From contig CAYWIM010000005.1 of the NCBI GenBank assembly GCA_964458325.1, positions 1-64,000 on the forward strand: DNA of 64,000 bases, read 5' to 3'. Positions 1 to 8,166 of this stretch are shown here, piece after piece. The first letter of the stretch is position 1. Every line of letters starts with the position of its first letter. The DNA is from JAGMXM01 sp964458325 (lineage in GTDB: Bacteria > Verrucomicrobiota > Verrucomicrobiia > Limisphaerales > UBA1319). The notes under the pieces are model-generated. The model searched no databases. It was given only the letters and a program-made list of their open reading frames with translations, and was not told where the DNA came from. Position numbers and translations under genes: made by a program.

Positions 1-231
1 GGGCCTCCTGGCCCGCAGCGCTGTCAGCTGGCTGGCTGCAGGCTGCTGCGGACGAGGACGTCCGCGGTCCGAAAGGATTCGGAGCGCGGGCCTCCTGGCC
101 CGCAGCGCTGTCGGCTGGCTGGCTGCAGGCTGCTGCGGACGAGGACGTCCGCGGTCCGAAAGGATTCGGAGCGCGGGCCTCCTGGCCCGCAGCGCTGTCA
201 GCTGGCTGGCTGCAGGCTGCTGCGGACGAAG
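1..231. repeat. 87-bp tandem repeat, about 2.7 copies (array A)
   Basis: Units begin at 1, 88 and 175, an exact 87-bp period, and the third unit breaks off near 231. Copies are almost identical. Each unit carries several short inverted repeats: GGGCC-TCCT-GGCCC, the palindromes CAGCGCTG and GGACGTCC, and TCCGAA-AGGA-TTCGGA. The same unit occurs in four copies at 57019-57366 and as a degenerate fragment at 50483-50538. Because 87 is a multiple of three and the sequence is GC-rich, several frames stay open through the array, but nothing suggests it is translated. The array touches the window edge, so its true length is unknown. Confidence 0.95.
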
Positions 232-261
232 ATCCCACGCAACATGGAACGGAGCGATCCA

Positions 262-2883
262 ATGAAGAATATCAAGCGATGGATGCTTTTGCTGGCTGCG
301 GCCGGTCTGGCTGTGGCGGCGCCGGCTGCCGATGTCCCGCGCTGGCGCGTGCTGGCCCACGAGGAGTCGGCGAACGTGGTTCTGCAGAACGGTGGATTCG
401 AGCAGCTGGAAAACGGCCAAGCCGATCATTGGCGGGGAGCGGCTCAGGGATACCAGCTTGCGCCTGGGGCCGGCCGCGCCGGATCCACTGCTCTTCTCTG
501 TGACAACGCTTCCGGGGAAGGCTGGTTCGGCGCCTCCCAGACAGTGGCCCTGAACCACGCTCGGCCTGCCCCGCTCCGCGTGCGCGGCTGGAGCAGGGCC
601 GAGAACGCCGGCGGCGCCAGCGACAGCGGCTATTCGCTCTACGTCGATCTTGTCTACGACGACGGCACGCCGCTCTGGGGCCAGACGGGCAACTTCCACG
701 CCGGCACCCACGACTGGGAAATGCGCGAATTCGTGATCCTTCCCGACCGGCCGGTTCGCAGCTTAACCCTTCATTGCCTGTTTCGAGGCCGCGCGGGCCG
801 GGTCTGGTTCGACGACGTCAGAGTCGACGAATTGGATGTGCCGGATGGAGGGTTGCGATTTCAGGGCGCGGTAATTGGCCGGCCCCAGGCGTCTCCAAGG
901 CCTCTCTCCGGCCCGATCCGGCGTCACGCCGCTGAAGACGGCCTTCGCCTCGACCTGGATGGGCAGAGGACCGCATCCGTGCGGATCGAAGGGCGCGAGC
1001 TTGCGGTCTCACGCTCGGGGGGGTTCATGGCGCGGGACGTGGCGGCTGGATCCGATTTCATCGGCTTCGACCAGGGCAAATGCGGACCGCTCGGGTTGAG
1101 GCTGGATACAGAGGTGGCGGCGCGGTCGAACCATTTGGTGATCGCCGGCCGGATCGCCGATCTCCGCGGCACGGACCGGGCCGTGACGCTGGTCTTCGTT
1201 CTGCCGGTGGACGCGGCGGGCTGGCGGTGGGGCGACGATATACGGCGGAGCCGGGTCATCGATGGGGCAGGGGAGTTCCTCAACCAGGTGGCGGTTCGGT
1301 GCGGCGCCACCGGCACGATGTCGCTCTATCCGCTGGCGGCCTTGTGGGACGATCGGTCGGGCCTTGCCCTGGCAATGGATATGGCCTGCCCGGCGGTCGC
1401 GCGCCTCGGGTATCATGCGGGGACCGGACATCTCTTCATCGCGTACGATCTCGGGCTGGCGCCCGACACCGAACGGTTTCCGCGCTCGGCCGAGTTCCAG
1501 TTCGTGCTGTTCCGGTTCGATCCAGCGTGGGGATTCCGGAGCGCGTTCCAGCGGTTCATGGAGATCTTTCCGGATCATTTCCAGGTCCGGGCCTCCGAGC
1601 AGGGGATCTGGATGCCGTTCACCGATGTCAGCACGGTTCAGGGGTGGGAGGATTTCGGCTTCAAGTTTCACGAGGGGAACAACAACGTGCCGTGGGACGA
1701 TGCGCACGGGGTGCTGAGCTTCCGCTACACCGAGCCGATGACGTGGTGGATGCGAATGCAGCCCGAGGCGCCGCGGACTTTTCCGGAGGCGGTCCGGATC
1801 CGGGCTGCGCTCGAAGCCGGCCCCGACAGCCAGGCCAGGCGGATGGCGCGCGCCGCGCGCGCCGCCGCGATGCACGACGAAACCGGCCAGCCGGCCTTGC
1901 TCTTCCGAGACGAGCCGTGGTGCAACGGGGCGGTCTGGAGCCTCAATCCCAATCCCCATCTGCCGGGGGAGATCAATGCGGCCACGGTCCACTGGAGCCC
2001 GGAGATCCGCGAGCGGCTCTACGGGCCGGCGGCGCGCGGCCGGCTCGATGGCGAGTACCTCGATTCGCTCGAGGGGTATGTCACCGCCGATCTCAACTAT
2101 CAGCGCGACCATTTCCGGGCCACGACCGTCCCATTGACATTCGCGACCGAATCGAATCGGCTGGCTCTGTTCAAGGGGCTCGCGGTCTTCGAGTTCACGC
2201 GCTGGATCGCCGAGGATGTCCATCGCCAGGGCGGGCTCATGTTTGCCAACAGCGTTCCTCACCGGTTTGCGTTTCTCTGCCCGTGGCTCGATGTCATGGG
2301 GACCGAGACCGACTGGATGCGCGGCGGCCGATACCAGCCGCCGGGCGACGCGACGCTGGCCTTGTGGCGGACCCTGTCCGGCGCCAAGCCGTATCTGCTG
2401 CTGATGAACACCGATTACGACCGGTTCCAGGGCGAATGGGTCGAGCGCTACTTCCAGCGCGCCCTCTTTTACGGGCTGTTCCCGAGCATGTTCAGCCATA
2501 ACGCCTCGGAGAACCCTTACTGGAAGAACCCGAGATGGTATGAGCGGGACCGGCCGCTGTTCAGGAAATACATCCCGCTGGTGAAGCAGGTCGCCGAGGC
2601 AGGCTGGAAGCCCGTCACGGCCGCGCGATGCGACAATCCGCGCCTCTGGCTCGAGCGGTTTGGCCCTGCGGCCGACGGCAAGATCTTTCTGACCCTGTTC
2701 AATGACACACCCGAAATCCAGACCGGCACGATCCTCCTCGAAAACGGCTTGAGCCGGCCGGGCTCCGACTGGACCGCCCGGGAATTGCGCTCTGGCCAGA
2801 AACCCGCCCGTGCGGGCGCAGGCTGGCGGATCGCGCTCGATCCGCAAACCGCCGGTGTCATCCGCTTTGATCCCGCGAAATAA
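262..2883 (+). CDS. secreted glycoside-hydrolase-like protein with N-terminal carbohydrate-binding-like domain
   Basis: A protein of 873 residues beginning MKNIKRWMLLL with a clear signal peptide ending near AAPAAD. The start at 262 is preferred over the in-frame ATG at 244 because a GGAG stands seven bases before it and it gives a standard signal peptide. Residues about 35-195 look like a CBM_4_9-type jelly roll (VLQNGGFEQLENG at the start, VWFDDVRVDEL at the end), typical of extracellular polysaccharide-binding modules. The remaining 650 residues are rich in Trp, Asp and Glu (for example FRDEPWCNGA, DGEYLDSLEGY, MGTETDWMRGG) as in TIM-barrel glycosidases, but I cannot assign a family. It follows repeat array A. 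Substrate unknown; an extracytoplasmic role in glycan breakdown is inferred from the domain types. Confidence 0.7.
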   Translation: MKNIKRWMLLLAAAGLAVAAPAADVPRWRVLAHEESANVVLQNGGFEQLENGQADHWRGAAQGYQLAPGAGRAGSTALLCDNASGEGWFGASQTVALNHARPAPLRVRGWSRAENAGGASDSGYSLYVDLVYDDGTPLWGQTGNFHAGTHDWEMREFVILPDRPVRSLTLHCLFRGRAGRVWFDDVRVDELDVPDGGLRFQGAVIGRPQASPRPLSGPIRRHAAEDGLRLDLDGQRTASVRIEGRELAVSRSGGFMARDVAAGSDFIGFDQGKCGPLGLRLDTEVAARSNHLVIAGRIADLRGTDRAVTLVFVLPVDAAGWRWGDDIRRSRVIDGAGEFLNQVAVRCGATGTMSLYPLAALWDDRSGLALAMDMACPAVARLGYHAGTGHLFIAYDLGLAPDTERFPRSAEFQFVLFRFDPAWGFRSAFQRFMEIFPDHFQVRASEQGIWMPFTDVSTVQGWEDFGFKFHEGNNNVPWDDAHGVLSFRYTEPMTWWMRMQPEAPRTFPEAVRIRAALEAGPDSQARRMARAARAAAMHDETGQPALLFRDEPWCNGAVWSLNPNPHLPGEINAATVHWSPEIRERLYGPAARGRLDGEYLDSLEGYVTADLNYQRDHFRATTVPLTFATESNRLALFKGLAVFEFTRWIAEDVHRQGGLMFANSVPHRFAFLCPWLDVMGTETDWMRGGRYQPPGDATLALWRTLSGAKPYLLLMNTDYDRFQGEWVERYFQRALFYGLFPSMFSHNASENPYWKNPRWYERDRPLFRKYIPLVKQVAEAGWKPVTAARCDNPRLWLERFGPAADGKIFLTLFNDTPEIQTGTILLENGLSRPGSDWTARELRSGQKPARAGAGWRIALDPQTAGVIRFDPAK

Positions 2884-2927
2884 ATCGAAAATGGCTTGCC
2901 TTATGCGACTCGCGCTTTAGGCTCGAA

Positions 2928-4784
2928 ATGGCTTTTCGATATGTCCGCTTCACTGACATGAGACATAATCCCTATCGATGGGCGTTATGTGTTCTGGGAG
3001 CGGTTGTCCCGTTGGTTCTGGGTGGAGTGCCTGGCTTGCTACATTATCAGGGACGGCTGCTGATGGATGGAATGGCCCAGGATGGAATCGGCCATTTCAA
3101 GTTCGCCCTGGTCGATAGCAGTGGCGCGTCGGTCTTCTGGCGAAATTCCTCGGACGCGAACGGGGACGGCCAGCCTGATGCGGCGGTGTCGCTGGCTCTG
3201 AATCGCGGGCTCTACTCGGTTCTGCTGGGGGACGCGACCCTCGAGAACATGGCGGCAATACCGCCCGAGGTCTTCACCCATGAGACGGTTTTCCTGCGGG
3301 TCTGGTTCAGCGATGGGACGAGCCCGTTCGAGCGGCTCGAGCCGGACCAGCGGCTGGCGGCGGTGGCCTATGCCATGATGGCCGCCAACGTCCCGGATGG
3401 CGCGATCACATCCTCGAAGCTGGCGCCGGGCGCCCTCGATGCCGCAAACCTGACCGGCACGCTGGACCCGGCGCGTCTGCCGCCAAACGCAGCCCTGAAA
3501 GATCCCGATTTGCTTGTCACCAGCAACGCCCTTGTCAGCCTGTTGAGCCAGCAGATCGTGGCGCTGTCGAATCGGGTCGACACCTTGATCGGCCAGCTTT
3601 CCGGCATCACGGCCTCGAACGTGGGGCTGCCCGGCCTGGTCCTGGCTACCCCCCTCGAACAGGATCCAGCGCTGATCCAGGCCGGTTTTACACGCTTTTT
3701 GACGTTCCCATCTTCCGGTTGGATCACGGGAACGACCCAGCTCGAGCCATCGCCGCGTTCCGGGCATACCGCCGTCTGGGCGGACACGCGAATGCTGGTC
3801 TGGGGAGGCGACCTCGGTTCGGGCATTTACTCCGGATCCGGAGGGATGTACCGGCCCGACCTGGACGAGTGGCACACCATTTCGCCCCTGGCCGCCCCGG
3901 AACCTCGCGCCCGACACGCCGCGGTATGGACGGGGCAGGAGATGATCGTATGGGGCGGCTATGCGACCCGGGGCTTCCTCGATACGGGCGCGCGCCTCGA
4001 TCCCGCCCGCCAGGCATGGACCGCCCTGCCATCGGAAGGCGCGCCCTCGGGCCGTGAAGGGCATGTGGCGGTTTGGACCGGACGGTTCCTGGTCGTGTGG
4101 GGCGGGCGCAACTCGACCGGGCTGCTTGCCGATGGAGCGCTCTACGAGCCCGCGATGGACCGCTGGACACCGCTCGATCTGCCCGCCGCACCCGCCCCTC
4201 GAGCGGGTGCCACCGCCGTCTGGGCGGCCGATGGCCTGCTGATTTGGGGCGGCCAAGGCAATGAAGGCCCGCTGGCCTCCGGCTCTCAGCTCCGGTTCAA
4301 TGCGGAAGGCACTCCGATCGCCTGGCAGCTTATCGCTGCCGACAATGCCCCCTCCGCCCGAAGCGGGCACACGGCGGTGTGGACGGGACAGAAAATGATC
4401 GTGTGGGGCGGACAGCACGCTGGCGTCCGGCTCGGGGATGGCGCCCTGTACGATCCCCTGGCCGATGCATGGCAGCCTTTGGCTGCGGCTGGAGCGCCAT
4501 CCCCGCGAACCGGGCACTGCGCACTCTGGACCGGGGCCGAGATGTTGATCTTCGGCGGAGAGACTGCGACCGGCGCGGCCGCCGACGGTTTTGCCTATTG
4601 CCCGGCCACGAGCGCTTGGCGCGCCTTGAGCGCCATGGGCGGTCCTCGGGCGCGCGCGCAGGCCGCAGCGGTGTGGACCGGCTCGGAGCTGGTTGTCTTC
4701 GGCGGCCGAGACGGCGCTTTGCCTTTGGGCGCGCTCCAGCGCCTGGCGCCAGAGCCGACCTGGCATTTGTATCGCAAACCCTGA
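2928..4784 (+). CDS. exported kelch-repeat (seven-bladed propeller) protein with fibre-like N-terminus
   Basis: 618 residues. The N-terminus (from MRHNPYRWALCVLG) is signal-peptide-like; the ATG at 2958 would give a tidier signal peptide, and neither start has a good ribosome site. Residues about 40-155 form a domain (LLHYQGRLLMDG, GLYSVLLGD, RLAAVAYAMMA) shared with the tail-collar protein two genes downstream. A short segment (AITSSKLAPGALDAANLTG, then a hydrophobic heptad stretch) resembles the trimerising stalk of fibre proteins. From about residue 270 there are seven kelch motifs of the form RxGHxAVWTGxxMIVWGG, enough for a seven-bladed beta-propeller. First gene of the tightly spaced cluster ending at 18986. 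Likely a surface or extracellular structural or binding protein; the ligand is unknown. Confidence 0.75.
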   Translation: MAFRYVRFTDMRHNPYRWALCVLGAVVPLVLGGVPGLLHYQGRLLMDGMAQDGIGHFKFALVDSSGASVFWRNSSDANGDGQPDAAVSLALNRGLYSVLLGDATLENMAAIPPEVFTHETVFLRVWFSDGTSPFERLEPDQRLAAVAYAMMAANVPDGAITSSKLAPGALDAANLTGTLDPARLPPNAALKDPDLLVTSNALVSLLSQQIVALSNRVDTLIGQLSGITASNVGLPGLVLATPLEQDPALIQAGFTRFLTFPSSGWITGTTQLEPSPRSGHTAVWADTRMLVWGGDLGSGIYSGSGGMYRPDLDEWHTISPLAAPEPRARHAAVWTGQEMIVWGGYATRGFLDTGARLDPARQAWTALPSEGAPSGREGHVAVWTGRFLVVWGGRNSTGLLADGALYEPAMDRWTPLDLPAAPAPRAGATAVWAADGLLIWGGQGNEGPLASGSQLRFNAEGTPIAWQLIAADNAPSARSGHTAVWTGQKMIVWGGQHAGVRLGDGALYDPLADAWQPLAAAGAPSPRTGHCALWTGAEMLIFGGETATGAAADGFAYCPATSAWRALSAMGGPRARAQAAAVWTGSELVVFGGRDGALPLGALQRLAPEPTWHLYRKP

Positions 4785-4794
4785 ACTCGAACCC

Positions 4795-6636
4795 ATGAAC
4801 GTGTACCGTTTGAATCCGTCGTGCCCGGGCCGGCGCCGGCAGGGATGGCGGGCCGGCCTGGTCGAACTCTGCCTCACGGCGGCGGTGATGATGGCATTCA
4901 GCGCATCAGCGCGAGCTCAGTGGCTGACCCAGTCGTTCAGCCTCAAGGCCGGTTGGAATGCCGTGTATCTGCATGTGGACGCCTCGCATGCCGACCTGCA
5001 GGCCCTGGTCGGCGCCGATGCCGCCAACCCGATCGAAGAGATCTGGATGTGGAAACCCGCGCCCGGCACCCAGCAATATGTGGAAAGCCCGCTGCCCCCC
5101 ACGGGAACGGGGAGTCCCTGGATCAGTTGGCTCCGCACGCTCGGACCTTCCTCGAGCCTCCAGCGCCTCGAGGGCAATGCGGCCTATCTGGTCCGCGTCC
5201 AGGCTGCGGCCGCCGATTATGTCTGGAACCTCGTCGGGAAACCTGTCGCGCCCCAGTATTCATGGACCATCACCGGACTGAATTTCGTCGGATTCCCCAC
5301 CCCAGCGCTGAATCCGCCCAGCTATGAAACATTCCTGTCCGGATCGCCCGATCTCCTGCTGAACGCGGAGATTTACCGGTACGTGGGAGGCGACCTTGGC
5401 CCGTCGAATCCGCTGCGGCTATTCGCGCTGCGCACCACACCGCTGCGTCGCGGCGAGGCCTTCTGGATTCGCGCTGGCACGTCGTTCAACCGGTATTACG
5501 GCCCGTTCGAGATCGATCTCCAGAGCGGGAACGGGGTCCATTTTTACGATTCGATCGGCCAGTACCGCATCCGCCTCAGGAACCTCGCGGCGTCGGAGCT
5601 GACCGTGACCGTGGAACGTCTCGAGTCGTCCGCGCCTCCGGCCGGCCAGCCCGCGATTGCGGGTCCGCCGCCGCTGCTGCTCCGCGGCGCGCTGGACGCG
5701 GCAACCCTGACGTATGGCCACGCCGACTTCGGGGACGGCCCCCAGTCCCGGACGCTGGCGCCGTCGGGCCAGGTCGGGTCCGAGGCCGACCTGGTGATCG
5801 GGCTGAACCGGTCTCAGATGACTGGTCAGCCGGGCGATCTCTATGCCGGGGTTTTGCGGTTCACCGACTCGCTGAATCTCTCTCAAGTCGATGTGCCCGT
5901 CACCGCCCTGGTGGCCTCCAAGGCAGGCTTATGGGTTGGTGAAGCGTCCGTCAACCAGGTACGCCATTATCTGAAGAATTACGAGCGCGACGACTCGGGC
6001 CAGCCGGTCCAGTCCGCCACCGGCGCTTACCAGGTCCTCTCCACCAACACGACTCTCGGATCGGTGCCCCGATCGTTCCCGTTGCGGCTGATCGTGCATA
6101 ACAGTTCGGCCGGCGCCGCGGTCCTGCTCCAGCGCGTCTATTACGGCGAGGGGCTGCAAGGAGGCATGACTCTGGCCACTCGCGAGGGATTGCTCAGCGC
6201 GGCCAAGCTCGCCGATGCCCGGCGGATCACCGCCGCGCACCTGCCATGGTCGGCCGCCAACCTGCCTTGGCCAATGACCGGCGAGCTCGAGGAAGGCGCT
6301 ACCGCTGCCGTCACTGTCCCGCTGAGCTACAACGACCAAGCCGCCAATCCCTTCCTCCATGCCTATCATCCCGATCATGACAACCGGAACACCGCGTTTG
6401 ACCAGATCCTGCCGCAAGGCGGCGAATCCTACGGAGTCCGCCGCGAGATCTCCTTGCGGTTTGCGGCGCCGCCGGGGGATTTCAACGGGCTGACCACAAG
6501 CGGCGGCGCGCTGCAGGGGGTCTACGAGGAGTCCGTGACCCTCCTCGGCAAGGGCAGCGAATCCCGCCAGTTCGATGTCCGGGGCGCCTTCCAGCTCAAC
6601 CGCATCAGCGATATTCCCACACTCGCAACCGAGTAA
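4795..6636 (+). CDS. conserved secreted protein of unknown function
   Basis: 613 residues starting MNVYRLNPS, ten bases after the preceding stop. A long in-frame extension upstream to 4693 overlaps the previous gene and is rejected. A hydrophobic segment (ELCLTAAVMMAFSASARAQ) ends in an Ala-x-Ala-type signal peptidase site. The mature N-terminus, SLKAGWNAVYLHVD, begins a beta-rich region. No catalytic motif or recognised domain was found. Spacing of ten and nine bases to its neighbours places it in the same transcription unit as the kelch and tail-collar genes, so a shared surface assembly is the best inference. Confidence 0.65.
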   Translation: MNVYRLNPSCPGRRRQGWRAGLVELCLTAAVMMAFSASARAQWLTQSFSLKAGWNAVYLHVDASHADLQALVGADAANPIEEIWMWKPAPGTQQYVESPLPPTGTGSPWISWLRTLGPSSSLQRLEGNAAYLVRVQAAAADYVWNLVGKPVAPQYSWTITGLNFVGFPTPALNPPSYETFLSGSPDLLLNAEIYRYVGGDLGPSNPLRLFALRTTPLRRGEAFWIRAGTSFNRYYGPFEIDLQSGNGVHFYDSIGQYRIRLRNLAASELTVTVERLESSAPPAGQPAIAGPPPLLLRGALDAATLTYGHADFGDGPQSRTLAPSGQVGSEADLVIGLNRSQMTGQPGDLYAGVLRFTDSLNLSQVDVPVTALVASKAGLWVGEASVNQVRHYLKNYERDDSGQPVQSATGAYQVLSTNTTLGSVPRSFPLRLIVHNSSAGAAVLLQRVYYGEGLQGGMTLATREGLLSAAKLADARRITAAHLPWSAANLPWPMTGELEEGATAAVTVPLSYNDQAANPFLHAYHPDHDNRNTAFDQILPQGGESYGVRREISLRFAAPPGDFNGLTTSGGALQGVYEESVTLLGKGSESRQFDVRGAFQLNRISDIPTLATE

Positions 6637-6645
6637 CCCTTTCCC

Positions 6646-8118
6646 ATGAACTCGATCCGCCACTCTTCCATTCGCTATTTGACCATGAAAACCCAATCCT
6701 CGAACTGTCTCGTGCCGCGGCCGCTGTGGGCCGCGTTCGGCCTCGCCGTCATGCTGGCCTTCTTCCGGCCTGCGGCCCAGGCGGCTGATGCGAACCCGCC
6801 CGCCCAGTTGTCGTACCAAGGCTATCTGACGGACGCCAACGGGGTGCCATTGGGCAGCACAACGCCGCGCAATTACGACGTCGTGTTTCGCATCTACGAT
6901 GCATCGCAGCAGGGAACGACCAAATGGGCCGAGCAACAGACCATCACCGTGGACAAAGGCTATTTCACGGTGATGCTGGGCGAAGGCAGCGCGGTGGGGA
7001 GCGAGCCGCGGCCCAGCCTCGCGGCCGTGTTCACCGGGGCCGACGCCTCCGATCGCTATATCGGGATCACGGTCAAGGGCCTCGCTGCGACCGATGTCGA
7101 GATCGCGCCCCGGCTCCGGCTGCTGACGTCGCCCTATGCGTTCCTGGCGAAGAATGCGCTGGCGATCGTCAGCAACGCCGGCGACACGATCCTCAGCGCA
7201 GGGACCGGGTCGGTCGGGATCAAGACCGCCACGCCCGCGACCGAGCTCGAGGTCAACGGCACTGTCAAGGCCACCGCGTTCGTCGGCAACGGCGCGAGCC
7301 TGACGGGCATCAACGCCGCCAACCTGACCACCGGCACCCTTCCGAATGCGCGGATCTCATCCGATATCGCGCGCCGCACCGAGGCGAACACGTTCACCGC
7401 CAACAACACGTTTAACGGCGCCGTCAGCGTGGGATCCAAAGTCGAGGTCAATGGCGCCGTCTACGCCAAGGGTGGCGCCCCGGGCGGCGTCAATGTCAAC
7501 AATGCCGGTTTCGCGTTCAAAAACAACTCGGGCGACAACGATTCCGGCATGTTCAGCACTGCCGATGGGCGAGTCTCCCTCTACGCCAACAACAGCGAGA
7601 TCCTGCGTGTGACAGGGACCGGCGCCAGCCTGACCGGCGCCATGTCCGTGAGCGGCACGATGACGGCCGGGATGTTCTCAGGACCCGGCACCATCCCCAT
7701 CGGCGGGATCATCATGTGGTCCGGAACGATCGCGGAGATCCCGGCGGGCTGGGCGCTGTGCGATGGCGGGACCTACGGCGGCAGGCTGACCCCCGATCTG
7801 CGGGACCGGTTCGTCGTCGGGGCCGGCAGTTCCTACGCGCCCAAAGCCACGGGCGGCGCCAACTCGGTCGCGCTTTCCGCGAGCCAGATCCCCTCTCACT
7901 ACCATTCCATGACGGATTACTACCATGCCGAATCCAGCGATCGTGGCGTCGATTACTATGGGTATGTGTCTACAAGCCGGGTCGGCTCTGGAGATAGCGA
8001 TACCGATAATAGATACCTTTTCTACTATTCCCACAACACGGGCTCCACCGGCTCGGGCTCTACGCACGAGAACCGGCCGCCCTATTATGCGCTGGCGTTC
8101 ATCATGAGGGTCCAATAG
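6646..8118 (+). CDS. secreted phage-tail-collar-domain protein (tail-fibre-like)
   Basis: 490 residues. The signal peptide is clearest from the internal ATG at 6685 (MKTQSSNCL); the ATG at 6646, nine bases after the previous gene, is kept but is uncertain. After the signal come residues about 50-180 with the same domain as the kelch protein (QLSYQGYLTD, GYFTVMLGEG, LRLLTSPYAFLAKNA). A repeat-poor fibre region follows. At the C-terminus is a classical tail-collar domain (PIGGIIMWSG, IPAGWALCDGG, LRDRFVVGAGS, IPSHYHSM, ENRPPYYALAFIMRV). Such domains form trimeric distal tips in phage fibres, but many PVC bacteria carry free-standing secreted versions, and no other phage gene is nearby. Probable role: a trimeric surface fibre or adhesin. 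Confidence 0.8.
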   Translation: MNSIRHSSIRYLTMKTQSSNCLVPRPLWAAFGLAVMLAFFRPAAQAADANPPAQLSYQGYLTDANGVPLGSTTPRNYDVVFRIYDASQQGTTKWAEQQTITVDKGYFTVMLGEGSAVGSEPRPSLAAVFTGADASDRYIGITVKGLAATDVEIAPRLRLLTSPYAFLAKNALAIVSNAGDTILSAGTGSVGIKTATPATELEVNGTVKATAFVGNGASLTGINAANLTTGTLPNARISSDIARRTEANTFTANNTFNGAVSVGSKVEVNGAVYAKGGAPGGVNVNNAGFAFKNNSGDNDSGMFSTADGRVSLYANNSEILRVTGTGASLTGAMSVSGTMTAGMFSGPGTIPIGGIIMWSGTIAEIPAGWALCDGGTYGGRLTPDLRDRFVVGAGSSYAPKATGGANSVALSASQIPSHYHSMTDYYHAESSDRGVDYYGYVSTSRVGSGDSDTDNRYLFYYSHNTGSTGSGSTHENRPPYYALAFIMRVQ

Positions 8119-8166
8119 GCGTCTCGGGGTGTCCTGACCCCGCCTGAAACTCGAAGGACCAGGCTT

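Noticed and set aside
1009..2847. A 612-codon minus-strand frame opposite the first glycosidase-like gene.
   Set aside because: Arg/Pro-rich composition typical of antisense shadows; no motif; opposite a secreted protein with a clear signal peptide.
6646..8118. Prophage or tailocin because of the tail-collar domain.
   Set aside because: The protein has a signal peptide, and there are no capsid, sheath, baseplate, lysis or integrase genes nearby; free-standing collar proteins are usual in PVC genomes.
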